Shown: positions 20,584 through 30,005, counted from the stretch's first letter. The stretch is DNA of 64,000 bases from Methylophilus sp. QUAN (GCF_015354445.1 NZ_JADKYT010000001.1:124001-188000), one strand, 5' to 3'. Notes: generated by a model not told the origin, from the letters alone. Numbers and translations are program-made.

Positions 20584-20884
20584 AATGGAGCCTTTAAAAA
20601 TGACGCGTTGAACACGAGGGATGTGTTAATACTATGAAAATATCATACGCACGGCAAGCGGATGTACAGAGCTGCTGGCGAGAACCGTCAAAGTATCGGT
20701 ATGATGTAGGAATACACTAAGAGTAAGTTGAAATCTTTGGCTATAAACCACTAGGCGTTTTTATACGGAGTATCGTTGGCGTGGATGTGAATGCAGCTTT
20801 GACGATGCTGATATGAAGAAGGTGATTCAGTTGGTGGGCGAGGTGAATGAGAATGCGTTGGTCAGGGTTGGATAGTTGGAAAAA
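20584..20884. other. Gap with short gene fragments upstream of rhuM
   Basis: About 300 bp without a full gene. A short frame running to the TAG at 20873 encodes a tail reading DDADMKKVIQLVGEVNENAL and has no start codon close by; it looks like the 3' end of a decayed gene. Another 28-codon frame starts at about 20634 (MKISYARQADVQ). Neither is recognised. The rhuM promoter presumably lies here. Confidence 0.35.
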
Positions 20885-21901
20885 ATGACTCAGTTAATTC
20901 TATATACAAGTGAAGATGGTCAAGCCCAAGTGCAACTTAGAGCTGATCGGGGTACGGTCTGGCTGACTCAGAGGCAAATGGCAGAGTTGTTCGATGTTTC
21001 CACAGATAATGTAAGTCTTCATCTAAAGAATATTTACGAAGATAGTGAGTTAGTCTTGGAGGCAACTACCGAGGATTCCTCGGTAGTTCAAATTGAGGGT
21101 GGTCGTGAAGTGCGGCGAAACGTTTCGCTCTACAATCTTGATGCCATCTTGGCCGTAGGTTATCGCGTCCGTTCACCGAGGGGTGTGCAGTTTCGCCGCT
21201 GGGCCAGCACTGTTTTAGCTGAGTATTTGCGCAAAGGTTTCGTCATGGATGACGAACGCCTGAAAAACCCGGATGGTCGCCTGGATTATTTTGATGAAAT
21301 GCTGGAGCGCATCCGGGATATCCGTGCTTCGGAAAAGCGTTTTTATCAGAAGGTACGTGACCTGTTTGCGTTAGCCAGTGACTATGACAAAACGGATCAG
21401 GCCACGCAGCAGTTTTTTGCTACTGTGCAAAACGTGTTGCTCTATGCCGTCACACAACATACTGCTGCTGAGATCATTCTTGCACGTGCAAACCCGGATG
21501 ATCAGCATTTTGGGTTGTTGACCTGGAAAGGTTCGCAAGTACGCAAGCAGGATATTGTTGTGGCGAAAAATTACCTGACCGAAGACGAAGTTGATACGCT
21601 CAACCGCTTGGTGGTGATCTTTCTGGAAACTGCAGAATTACGCGCTAAACGCCAAACTATCACCACTATGGCTTTTTGGCAGCAGCATGTGGGGCAGATT
21701 ATTACCAGCAATGGCTTTCCGTTGCTGAGTGGCGCTGGCAAGAAAACCCATGCATATATGGAGTCCAAGGTGGGTGAGTTGTTTGCTGATTATGATCAGC
21801 GCAGGAAATTGTACGAGGCTCAAGCTGCGGATCAGCAGGATGAGGCAGAGCTGAATGCTTTGGAAAAAAGGATCAAGAACCGTACGGGTAAGCCAGCATA
21901 A
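20885..21901 (+). CDS. RhuM family protein
   Basis: 338-residue member of the RhuM family (COG3943), named after a Salmonella SPI-3 gene and often found next to type I restriction or toxin-antitoxin genes. The N-terminal part has a helix-turn-helix-like segment (TVWLTQRQMAELFDVSTDN) followed by the family block VKRNV-like REVRRNVSLYNLDAILAVGYRV and RGVQFRRWAS. The C-terminal half is helical; a Fic HPF..GN motif is not present. The ATG at 20885 gives the typical start MTQLILYTSEDG; a TTG three codons earlier is possible. Biochemical function is unknown in the family. Its position next to nuclease and antitoxin genes fits a defence-associated role. Confidence 0.82.
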   Translation: MTQLILYTSEDGQAQVQLRADRGTVWLTQRQMAELFDVSTDNVSLHLKNIYEDSELVLEATTEDSSVVQIEGGREVRRNVSLYNLDAILAVGYRVRSPRGVQFRRWASTVLAEYLRKGFVMDDERLKNPDGRLDYFDEMLERIRDIRASEKRFYQKVRDLFALASDYDKTDQATQQFFATVQNVLLYAVTQHTAAEIILARANPDDQHFGLLTWKGSQVRKQDIVVAKNYLTEDEVDTLNRLVVIFLETAELRAKRQTITTMAFWQQHVGQIITSNGFPLLSGAGKKTHAYMESKVGELFADYDQRRKLYEAQAADQQDEAELNALEKRIKNRTGKPA

Positions 21902-21927
21902 AAATAAACATTGGGCATTTAAAGGGT

Positions 21928-23691
21928 TTATTCAGCACTCGTACTTTCCATTTCCAGCAGGGTTTTCAGATCCTGGCGGCCTTGTTCCATGACGCTGGAT
22001 AACGCTTTTCTGTCATGCCTGATTTTAAGTGTGACTTCCAGTTGTTCCAGGTCGTGTTTTTCAAATTGCTTGATGATTCTGGCCGCGGCGCTGGCGGTTT
22101 CGCCAATGGCGACCAGGGATTGTTTGGCGGCTTCTAGTGAGGAGTAAAACGTTTCCCGGATAGGGTGTAAATCGAGCTCGCGTAAATCAAAGGCTTCGGT
22201 TCTGCTTCTGGCCCTGGCGACAATGGCCACCTGCGGCCAGCGTTGTTTGACCAGTCTTGCCATCTCTAACGCCGCATGGGAGTCATTAACGGCGATCACC
22301 AGTAGTTTTGCTTGGGCAATGCCTGCTTCTTCCAGCAGGTCTAGTCTTGAGGCGTCGCCATAGTAACAGCGCCAGCCAAACTGGCGGGTTAAATCAACCT
22401 GGTTGGGGTCGTTATCAATCAGGGTGGGGGTGATGCCTTTGGCCATGAGGACGCGGCCGACGATTTGCCCAAAGCGGCCAAACCCGGCAATGATGACGGC
22501 GTTATTTTCGGGAATGGCGTCTTTGGGGCGTTCGCTGCATTGCAGGCCGACAAATGCGTCATACAGCAACAGCAATATCGGCGTGGTCAGCATGGAGACG
22601 GCGACCATGGCGTTGAGGATATTGTAGGTGTCGCGTGAAATGGAGTCTTGCGCGAGCGCCAGGCCAAAAATCACAAAGGCGAACTCGCCAATTTGTGACA
22701 GTGATGCGCCGAACAGCAGCTTGTCACGCAGCGGGTATTGAAACAGCCAGCCCAGGCCGACCAGCACCAATAGTTTGGTGAGTACGATAAGCAAGGCACC
22801 GCCAAAAATCAGCAGTGGCTGGTTGGCCACCAGGGCTAAATCGACGGTCATGCCCACGGCAATAAAAAACAGGCCGAGCAGCAAGCCTTTGACCGGTTCG
22901 ATGTCTAACCTCAACTCATAGCGGTACTCAGAGTCGGCCAATAACACCCCGGCCAGGAACGTACCCAGCGCCATCGACAGGCCGACTGATTCCATGGCAA
23001 GCGATATACCAATCACCAGCAATAATGAAAAAGCGACAAAAATCTCGCGCACACCGGTTTGTGCGATCACGCGCATCATGGGGCGCAACACTGTGCGGCT
23101 GGCGAGGATAATGGCGACAATCACGGCAATCGCTTTAGCGACAGCCAACAGGTCAACGCTGGCGCCTGTATGGTTGGGTGCGATAAACGCCAGCAGCATA
23201 AACAGCGGAATCACCGATAAATCTTGGAACAGCAAGGTGGCAAACGCGGCCTGGCCGCCTGTGGTGTGCAACTGTTTTTTCTCAATCAGCGCGGTCAGCC
23301 CAATCGCGGTGGATGACATGGCGACACCCATGCCGATAATCAGTGCTTCAGGCCAGCTAAAATGCAGGCTATGTGCAATGATGGTGACCAGGCCTATGGT
23401 CAGCGTCACTTGCAAGCCCCCCAGCCCAAATAGCAGCTTGCGTAACTCCCATACTTTTTGTGACTCGAGTTCCAGGCCGATCAGGAACAACATCAGCACC
23501 ACGCCAAACTCGGCAAAGTGCAGCACATGTTCTGGGTCGGCAATCAGTTTTAAGGCATAAGGGCCGATGAGAATGCCTGCAATTAAATAACCCAGCACCG
23601 AGCCTAGGCCCAGACGCTTGAATACGGGCACTAAAATGATGGCGGCAGACAGGTAGATTGCGGCCTGGACGAGAAAGCTGGAGGTATTCAT
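21928..23691 (-). CDS. CPA2-family monovalent cation:proton antiporter (KefB/KefC type)
   Basis: 587-residue membrane antiporter. The N-terminal Na+/H+ exchanger domain (about 1-385) has many helices, with FGVVLMLFLIGLELE and the helix LFQDLSVIPLFMLLA carrying the ion-translocating acid. It is followed by an RCK/TrkA-N domain with the nucleotide-binding fold IIAGFGRFGQIVGRVL and IDNDPNQVD. Kef systems release K+ and acidify the cytoplasm in response to glutathione adducts of electrophiles; whether this one is glutathione-gated is unknown. No KefF/KefG ancillary gene is adjacent. The start at 23691 is preferred over a longer frame because MNTSSFLVQAAIYL leads straight into the first helix. Confidence 0.9.
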   Translation of the reverse strand: MNTSSFLVQAAIYLSAAIILVPVFKRLGLGSVLGYLIAGILIGPYALKLIADPEHVLHFAEFGVVLMLFLIGLELESQKVWELRKLLFGLGGLQVTLTIGLVTIIAHSLHFSWPEALIIGMGVAMSSTAIGLTALIEKKQLHTTGGQAAFATLLFQDLSVIPLFMLLAFIAPNHTGASVDLLAVAKAIAVIVAIILASRTVLRPMMRVIAQTGVREIFVAFSLLLVIGISLAMESVGLSMALGTFLAGVLLADSEYRYELRLDIEPVKGLLLGLFFIAVGMTVDLALVANQPLLIFGGALLIVLTKLLVLVGLGWLFQYPLRDKLLFGASLSQIGEFAFVIFGLALAQDSISRDTYNILNAMVAVSMLTTPILLLLYDAFVGLQCSERPKDAIPENNAVIIAGFGRFGQIVGRVLMAKGITPTLIDNDPNQVDLTRQFGWRCYYGDASRLDLLEEAGIAQAKLLVIAVNDSHAALEMARLVKQRWPQVAIVARARSRTEAFDLRELDLHPIRETFYSSLEAAKQSLVAIGETASAAARIIKQFEKHDLEQLEVTLKIRHDRKALSSVMEQGRQDLKTLLEMESTSAE

Positions 23692-23784
23692 TGGTGCCTT
23701 TATGCGTGCGTGATTTTCAGGCGAAATTATCACACTCGCCGGTGAGATGGAAGGTATGTGTATGGCCTGATTTAGCAGCCAAGC

Positions 23785-24123
23785 ATGACAGATTCGCGTA
23801 CGATAGTCATCAAGATGGAAAACTTAGAGCCTACACGCGAAGAAGTGAACACCCTCCCGGGCGCCACCATGCTGGAGTTTGGCGCCAGCTGGTGCGGCTA
23901 TTGCCAGGCCGCGCAGCCGACAATTGTGTCTGGACTGGCCCAGTTTCCCCATGTCCGCCATATTAAAATTGAGGATGGCAAGGGCCGCAGGTTGGGGCGG
24001 TCGTTCCACGTGAAACTATGGCCTACGTTGGTTTTTATGAAAGACGGTGTTGAGTTCAAACGCCTGGTCAGGGACATTGACGCGAGCGAGTTGAGGTTGG
24101 CATTACAAGAGCTTTCAGCGTAG
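23785..24123 (+). CDS. Thioredoxin-like protein
   Basis: 112-residue thioredoxin-fold protein with the active-site motif ASWCGYCQAAQP and a cis-Pro in KLWPTLVFMKDG. There is no signal peptide, so it acts in the cytoplasm, presumably as a disulphide reductase with unknown partner. An ATG at 23815 is an alternative start. Convergent with the GGDEF-EAL gene and divergent from the Kef-like antiporter. A parS-like sequence lies inside the gene. Confidence 0.85.
   Translation: MTDSRTIVIKMENLEPTREEVNTLPGATMLEFGASWCGYCQAAQPTIVSGLAQFPHVRHIKIEDGKGRRLGRSFHVKLWPTLVFMKDGVEFKRLVRDIDASELRLALQELSA
24002..24017. promoter_or_regulatory. parS-like site, imperfect
   Basis: CGTTCCACGTGAAACT keeps the 14-bp core GTTNCACGTGAAAC of parS but differs at both outer bases. 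It lies in the thioredoxin-like gene, about 14 kb from the perfect cluster. It could be a secondary ParB site or chance. Confidence 0.4.
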
Positions 24124-24130
24124 CTGGCGT

Positions 24131-26206
24131 TTATATAGCTTTATTTTCGTGAACAGCAGGCGCCCACGATGCCTGCATATCAATTTCATCAAACGGCTTG
24201 GGTTTACTATAGAAGTAGCCTTGCACCACTTTACAGTCACAGCTTTCTAAAAACTTGGCTTGTTCGGCCTTCTCCACGCCTTCTGCCACCAGTTCTTTAC
24301 CCAAGCTTTTCGCCATGGAAATAATTGCCTGCACAATGAGCCGGTGATCATTGTTGTCTGCGATGCCTTGCACAAATGATTGGTCAATTTTGATTTCGCT
24401 GACGGGGAATTTGTTGAGATAACTCAGCGCTGAATAGCCAGTGCCGAAGTCATCCAGGGAGATTCTGAAGCCCAGGTTATCCAGGCTTTTTAGGGTTTTT
24501 CTAATATGCAGGCTGTCATTTAGCAGCAGGCTTTCCGTGATCTCTAAGGTGATCCAAGCCGGGTTGCAGTGGGTTTTCTTTAACAGGTGCTTGATGGAGT
24601 TGAGCAGGTTGTTATGGATAAACTGGCGGCTGGATAAATTGATGGCGACACTAATGGGGTCTTTGCAGCCAGTGTTCCAGCGGACGGCGTCTTTAAATGC
24701 CGTTTGCATGATCCATTCACCAATCTCGACAATCAAGCCTGAGTCTTCTGCAATGCTGATAAAGCGATTTGGCGGGATCATTTCGTTGTGGTTACGGTTC
24801 CATCTGAGTAGCGCTTCTACGCCGACGATTTTATCGGTCTCTAAATTCACTTGTGGCTGGTAGTGCAGCAAGAACTCGTCGTTTTGCAGGGCGGTGCGCA
24901 GTGAGCGCTCTATGTCTATGCGTTCAATCGTGGTTTGCGATAAGTCGGCGGAATAATATTGGTAGTTATTTCTGCCTTGTTTCTTGGCTTTGTACATGGC
25001 GATATCTGAATACTTCACAATATCGCTGACATCGCTACTGTGGTCGGGGCAAATCACGATGCCAATGCTGGCGGAAATAAACAGTTCTGTGCCACGGATT
25101 AAAATGGGTTGCTTGATGGATTCGAGAACTTTTTTTGCCACACCCCCGGCATTTTTGGGGTCTTTGACGTCTGACAGCACAATGGCGAATTCGTCGCCGC
25201 CCAGTCGGGCAACGGTATCGGTTGGCCTCACCGAGCGTTCAATGCGTCTTGCCATTTCATATAGCAACAAGTCACCTTCGGAGTGCCCAAGCAAGTCATT
25301 GACTGCCTTGAAGCCATCTAAATCCAGCATCAGAAATGCAAATGAACAGCCTGAGCGGTGCGATTTTTTGATGCATTGCTCCAGCACTTCCAGCAAAGAA
25401 ATACGATTGGGCAGCTTGGTAATAGAGTCGAAATACGCCAGGTGATGGATGCGGTCCAGGTTTTCATATGACTGCGTCATGTCCTGGCCGATGGCGATGA
25501 CGGCTTGTACTTCGTGGATGGCGTTAAATTCGGGAGTTAATACCGTGTGCATGATTTTGTGCTTGCCATGTTTGGTGGTCAGCTTGAATGCAACATGTTG
25601 ATTTTCCCCGTTTTGAAATACTTCTTGTATGCTTTTCTCAAGGGCTTTGGCGGAGGTGCCACCGGGATATTGCGACGGCGTTTTGCCTATCAGGCTGGTG
25701 GAGTCGACTTCATAAAACGAGGAGTTGGCTTTGTTGAGAAAGATGCGCTCGCAATCGCGGTTGTATTTGGCGATGCAGTTCGATGAATTTTCTACAATGG
25801 ATTTGTATTCGTTTTCTTTCTGGATGCTTTCGGTCACGTCTCTGGCGTAACCAAGCGAGCCGACCACTTTGCCGTCTACAATCACTGAGGATTTGTAAGA
25901 TTCTATCCAGTAGTACTCGCCTTCTGCGTTTTTAATCGGCACCGTGACCGCGCTCGGCGTGGTACTCAGCATGGCTTTTTTATCACCATCGACATACTCT
26001 TGCGCTAAATCTGGCGGAAAAAAATCAAAGTCTGTCTTGCCAATCAGTTCAGTACTCGAGTGAACACCCACCATGTTGGCGTAGGCTGTATTCGCCACCA
26101 GGATGCGGCTGTTCACATCCTTGAGCCAGACCATGAATGGGAAGTTATCGATCAAGGTCTGGATGTATTGATTATTTTCAATATTCTGATTTTTAATATT
26201 TTTCAT
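24131..26206 (-). CDS. PAS-PAS-GGDEF-EAL cyclic di-GMP signalling protein
   Basis: 691-residue cytoplasmic sensor-effector. Two PAS domains (about 10-130, with IQTLIDNFPFMVWLKD, and 135-250) precede a GGDEF domain with intact RLGGDEF and an EAL domain with GVEALLRW, ITESLL and DDFGTGYSALSYL. Both catalytic motifs are complete, so it may make and degrade c-di-GMP depending on PAS input. No membrane helices are seen. It is monocistronic, converging on the thioredoxin-like gene. Confidence 0.94.
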   Translation of the reverse strand: MKNIKNQNIENNQYIQTLIDNFPFMVWLKDVNSRILVANTAYANMVGVHSSTELIGKTDFDFFPPDLAQEYVDGDKKAMLSTTPSAVTVPIKNAEGEYYWIESYKSSVIVDGKVVGSLGYARDVTESIQKENEYKSIVENSSNCIAKYNRDCERIFLNKANSSFYEVDSTSLIGKTPSQYPGGTSAKALEKSIQEVFQNGENQHVAFKLTTKHGKHKIMHTVLTPEFNAIHEVQAVIAIGQDMTQSYENLDRIHHLAYFDSITKLPNRISLLEVLEQCIKKSHRSGCSFAFLMLDLDGFKAVNDLLGHSEGDLLLYEMARRIERSVRPTDTVARLGGDEFAIVLSDVKDPKNAGGVAKKVLESIKQPILIRGTELFISASIGIVICPDHSSDVSDIVKYSDIAMYKAKKQGRNNYQYYSADLSQTTIERIDIERSLRTALQNDEFLLHYQPQVNLETDKIVGVEALLRWNRNHNEMIPPNRFISIAEDSGLIVEIGEWIMQTAFKDAVRWNTGCKDPISVAINLSSRQFIHNNLLNSIKHLLKKTHCNPAWITLEITESLLLNDSLHIRKTLKSLDNLGFRISLDDFGTGYSALSYLNKFPVSEIKIDQSFVQGIADNNDHRLIVQAIISMAKSLGKELVAEGVEKAEQAKFLESCDCKVVQGYFYSKPKPFDEIDMQASWAPAVHENKAI

Positions 26207-26321
26207 AAAATGAACGAATATTTCTAATATTGATTTATCTGACGCTTCCCATAATAAAATTAATTTACATTGTAATAAATTGTTTTCGGTAATATTTAAA
26301 TTTTCTTAAATATCAAAATAC

Positions 26322-27785
26322 CTAGCCGCCCATGAACGCGGTTTTTAAGGCCAGTACCCCTTTCTCTAACTCGGCGGTAGTGAGACTGCCAAATCCCAAG
26401 CGTATGGCATGCACGCTTTGCTCTGTCTCAGAAAACAAGGTGCCAGGCAAAATGCGCACATGATGTTTCAACGCCTGTCCGGCAACCTGTTCTACGTCGT
26501 AACCTTCTTTTAAACGTAGCCAAATGGCGAGCCCGCCATCGGGGGCGTCGAAGGTGACGTATTCTTTGAGTTCTTTTTTAATCAGCGCAATCAGCAGGTT
26601 TCTGCGCTCGTTATATATCTTGAACGTACGGCGGATATGGCGTTTGATTTCGCCGGAGTGCATGAGTTCGGCCACGGCGAGTTCGGTGATGGAGTTGCCC
26701 TGACGGTCTATGAGCATGACTTCTTGCGCACAGCGATCTATGAGGTTGGGGGTGGCGACCAGGTAGCCCACGCGCAAGCCGGGCGCGAGCACTTTGGAGA
26801 GCGAGCCAACATAGATCACGCGGCCGCCGTGGTTGGTGCTGGCCAGCGGGAACACCGGGTGATATGAAAAGTGGAACTCGTGGTCGTAGTCGTCTTCGAC
26901 GATGGTGAAGTCGTATTGCTCGGCCAGCATCAGCAGTTTTAACCGCCGCTCGGCGGTCATGATGACGGTGGTGGGGAACTGGTGGTGCGGCGTGACATAA
27001 ATGGCGCGGATAGGGTGCTGCTGGCAGAGTTTTTCCAGCGCAACGACATCGATGCCATGCTTGTCTTGTTTGACGGTGAGGATGTTGGCGCCGCAGGACC
27101 TGAAGGCTTCTTTGGCGGCCGGATAGCTGAGTTGTTCGACGACAATATTGTCGTTCGGGCGTGTCAATACACGTGCGGCCAGGAAGATGCCCATCTGGCT
27201 GCCACGCGCAATGCAGATCTGGTCGATATCCACACTCAGGCCTCTTTCCATATTGAGCATGGTAGCGATGGATTGGCGCAGGGCCAGCGTGCCGCGTGGG
27301 TCGCCATATCCTAGGCTTTTGCCTTTGCTGGAGCCGATCAAGGCATGGCGGAATGCCCGCGACAGGATATTGAACGGGATCAGCCGTGCATCGGGGATGC
27401 CGTCATTAAAATCAATCACGCCATCGACCGGCGATTGATAATTGAGTAGCGGGTGCGTCGGGCCTTCCACCACATTGGCGGGTTGATGACTACTTTTAGA
27501 GGTTTGCGCCTGAGTACTAAAGTTGGGCAGGTTGGCAGAGACAAACGAGCCTCGGCGTTGCTCAGACACCAGCCAGCCCTGCGCGATGAGTTCGTCATAA
27601 GCCAGGATCACTGTTTTGCGGTTTACATTGAGTTTCTCGGCCAGCTCCCGCGTGCCTGGCATGGCGGTGGAAGGCGCTAAGCGGCCACGCTGAATTTCCT
27701 CCATGATTTGCTGGGCAATTTGCAGGTACACCGGCAAGCCTGAGGTGTCGGTAATTGTGAGTTTAAGACTCCACGAACGTAGCAT
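26322..27785 (-). CDS. MocR/PdxR-type regulator (GntR HTH fused to aminotransferase domain)
   Basis: 487-residue chimeric regulator. A GntR winged helix occupies the first 75 residues (PVYLQIAQQIMEEIQRGRL, TRELAEKLNVNRKTV). A fold-type I aminotransferase-like domain follows, with the PLP lysine in VGSLSKVLAPGLRVGYL and VEDDYDHEF. Members sense PLP or amino-group ligands and often control vitamin B6 or amino-acid genes. The target here is unknown. It is divergent from moxR across 250 bp, so it could affect the mxa operon, but this is only positional. The start at 27785 (MLRSWSLKL) is chosen; a start four codons upstream is possible. Confidence 0.9.
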   Translation of the reverse strand: MLRSWSLKLTITDTSGLPVYLQIAQQIMEEIQRGRLAPSTAMPGTRELAEKLNVNRKTVILAYDELIAQGWLVSEQRRGSFVSANLPNFSTQAQTSKSSHQPANVVEGPTHPLLNYQSPVDGVIDFNDGIPDARLIPFNILSRAFRHALIGSSKGKSLGYGDPRGTLALRQSIATMLNMERGLSVDIDQICIARGSQMGIFLAARVLTRPNDNIVVEQLSYPAAKEAFRSCGANILTVKQDKHGIDVVALEKLCQQHPIRAIYVTPHHQFPTTVIMTAERRLKLLMLAEQYDFTIVEDDYDHEFHFSYHPVFPLASTNHGGRVIYVGSLSKVLAPGLRVGYLVATPNLIDRCAQEVMLIDRQGNSITELAVAELMHSGEIKRHIRRTFKIYNERRNLLIALIKKELKEYVTFDAPDGGLAIWLRLKEGYDVEQVAGQALKHHVRILPGTLFSETEQSVHAIRLGFGSLTTAELEKGVLALKTAFMGG

Positions 27786-28035
27786 TGCGCTCTCCATCAG
27801 TCACACCAAAAACATGTCATGTCAGGAAGAAATCCCTTTCTTTTACGGGAAATCTGGATTACTCAATCGGCACTATATCGCAAAAATAACTGGACCAGTG
27901 AAGTTCTTGAAACTGGAGGATTGTGGACTAGTGTCACTCTGTTACATTTTTGAAACATTTTGTACGTTCAGATAAATCGTTCGGGGAGATCTTCTCCATG
28001 AGCGTATTTTTAACCGTGGTTAGAAAGGAAGAGTC
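27786..28035. promoter_or_regulatory. Divergent promoter region between the MocR-type regulator and moxR
   Basis: 250-bp A/T-rich gap. It contains an inverted repeat GGAGA-TCT-TCTCC at 27985-27997, about 40 bp before the moxR start, and a tandem CATGTCATGTC at about 27814. GGAAG at 28025-28029 is the moxR ribosome site. I see no convincing gene, although a short open frame overlaps the region. Confidence 0.4.
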
Positions 28036-29085
28036 ATGTCACCTCCATTAGATATCCAACTGACAGATTGGCGCCATCATGCGCTGGAACTTGAAAAGCA
28101 GGTGAACCAGGTGATTGTCGGGCAGAGCAAAGCCATCCGCTTGATGAATATTGCGATTTTTGCCCGCGGCCATGTGTTGCTGGATGGTGGCGTAGGTGTG
28201 GGCAAAACCACCTTGCTGCAATCGATTGCGCGCGGCATTGGTGGCGCGTATGAGCGGATTGAAGGCACGGTTGACCTGATGCCGAACGACCTGATTTACC
28301 ACACCTTTTTGGGGCCAGATGGCAGGCCGCAAATTGATGAGGGTCCGTTGTTGCGCGCCGGGGAAGATTTATCCGTGTTCTTTTTTAACGAGATCAACCG
28401 TGCGCGGCCGCAGGTGCATGCCCTGATGTTGCGGGTGATGGCGGAGCGCCATATCAGCGCGTTCAAAAAAGAATACCGCATGCCGCACATGATTGTGTTT
28501 GCTGACCGCAACCAGGTGGAGAAAAACGAGACGTTTGAGATTCCGTCTGCGGCGCGCGACCGCTTTATGATGGAGATTCCGATTGATATTCCGGCGGACC
28601 GAGAGTTGAAAAAGTCGCTGGTGTTCAATACCAAGTTCCAACACGCCGAAAAACTCACGCAACAGGTGGATAGCAGCATTTTGAAGTTTGACCAGTTAAA
28701 TGCGTTTTCTGACCGACTGCAAAATCATATTCAATCCAGCGATGTGCTGGAGGAATACACCATGGATTTGTGGGAGGCCACACAGCATCCGGAGAAGTTT
28801 GGTGTGACCATGGAGAGTGTGGATGTTAGTCGTGTGATCCAGACTGGCGCCAGTCCACGCGGCATGGGTATGTTGATGAAAGCGGCGCGTGTGAATGCCT
28901 GGCTGAATGGCCGCGACAGTTTGTACCCGGAAGATATTCATGCCGTATTTCACGAGGTGATTTCACATCGCCTGGTGTTTAACGCGGCCTATGAAAACCG
29001 CAGGACAGCCTTGGCCAGGGAGCTGACGAGCAATATTATCCGCACGGTGGCGGTGCCTAGCCTGTCCTTTAGCAAAGCGGCTTAA
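28036..29085 (+). CDS. moxR: MoxR family AAA+ ATPase (MxaR), methanol dehydrogenase maturation
   Basis: 349-residue AAA+ ATPase of the MoxR family, chaperones that usually act with VWA-domain proteins on metal-cofactor enzymes. Walker A is GGVGVGKT (about 55-62), Walker B is SVFFFNEINRARPQ, and sensor-1 Asn/Arg residues lie in the ADRNQVEKNETFEIPSAARDR region. In methylotrophs mxaR precedes mxaSACKL and supports activation or calcium insertion of PQQ methanol dehydrogenase. Exactly those genes follow, starting 2 bp downstream, so the assignment rests on both family and context. Confidence 0.93.
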   Translation: MSPPLDIQLTDWRHHALELEKQVNQVIVGQSKAIRLMNIAIFARGHVLLDGGVGVGKTTLLQSIARGIGGAYERIEGTVDLMPNDLIYHTFLGPDGRPQIDEGPLLRAGEDLSVFFFNEINRARPQVHALMLRVMAERHISAFKKEYRMPHMIVFADRNQVEKNETFEIPSAARDRFMMEIPIDIPADRELKKSLVFNTKFQHAEKLTQQVDSSILKFDQLNAFSDRLQNHIQSSDVLEEYTMDLWEATQHPEKFGVTMESVDVSRVIQTGASPRGMGMLMKAARVNAWLNGRDSLYPEDIHAVFHEVISHRLVFNAAYENRRTALARELTSNIIRTVAVPSLSFSKAA

Positions 29086-29087
29086 GC

Positions 29088-30005
29088 ATGCGTGCCACAC
29101 TCAAAAACGCCTGGAAAAAAGCCGAGCAGAAAACGCCGCGGTATGACGAAGAGGCCGGTTACGCGCGGCCCTTTGAATATGTGGTTGGCTGGAAGTCTGA
29201 CAGCATCCAGCTCGGTGATCATCCCGGCACCCAGCGCGGGATAGGCTCTGACTACCGTGGCACCATCAACCTGGTGGATTACCCGGATGCCAGGCGTATG
29301 GATTTGCGGCAGACGATACGCGACCCGTTTGAGCAGGTGCAGGTGCGGCAGTTTAACCAGGACAGCACAACGCCGATTTATGCCGTGTGTGATTTATCCG
29401 GGTCCATGCAGTTCAGGGGGAGCCAGCGTAAGCTGGATACTGCGGTAGAAATCGCCACGGCGGTGGCGAATTCGGCTTATAACATGGGCGATTTGTTTGG
29501 TTTTATTGGCTACAACCAGCAGGTGCTTGAGGATTTCACCTTGCCGCTGAGCCGAAATTATCACCAGAGCAAACAGACCATCGCCTTGCTGCATGAGTAT
29601 CACTCGCTGCGTATCGGCATGGAGGGCGTCACCGACATGCCTAATTTTCTGGGGCAGACGCGCGCCCTGGTGTTCTGGATTTCGGATTTTCATATGCCCA
29701 TGCAGGTGATCGAGAAAACCTTGCTGGCGATGTCTGCCCATAAGGTGGTGCCGATTGTGCTGTGGGACGATGAGGAATACAAAAAACTGCCCAAGTTTGG
29801 TTTTGGCACCATGATAGACCTGGAAACCGGGCGCAATCGCACGCTGTTTTTCCGCAGCGAAGTGAAAGCCAAATTCATTCACGCCTTTCATGCGCGCAGG
29901 CAGGCATTAGAAGCTTTATTCATGCGTTTTGAGAGTCCGGCGCTGTTTATGCATGGCGACTACAGGCCAGAGCTGATGACGCATTATTTTGAACAAGCAA
30001 TGTGA
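29088..30005 (+). CDS. mxaS: MxaS, methanol dehydrogenase accessory protein (DUF58)
   Basis: 305-residue cytoplasmic DUF58 protein with a VWA-like fold and the metal-site motif DLSGSMQFRG around residue 103. In mxa clusters the MoxR ATPase is always followed by such a protein. It is inferred to link the ATPase to membrane VWA proteins MxaC and MxaL. Start codon 2 bp after moxR stop shows co-translation. Confidence 0.88.
   Translation: MRATLKNAWKKAEQKTPRYDEEAGYARPFEYVVGWKSDSIQLGDHPGTQRGIGSDYRGTINLVDYPDARRMDLRQTIRDPFEQVQVRQFNQDSTTPIYAVCDLSGSMQFRGSQRKLDTAVEIATAVANSAYNMGDLFGFIGYNQQVLEDFTLPLSRNYHQSKQTIALLHEYHSLRIGMEGVTDMPNFLGQTRALVFWISDFHMPMQVIEKTLLAMSAHKVVPIVLWDDEEYKKLPKFGFGTMIDLETGRNRTLFFRSEVKAKFIHAFHARRQALEALFMRFESPALFMHGDYRPELMTHYFEQAM

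Noticed and set aside
27703-27975. 90-codon + strand frame in the MocR-moxR gap
   Set aside because: Half of it overlaps the regulator gene, no ribosome site, and no sensible protein features.
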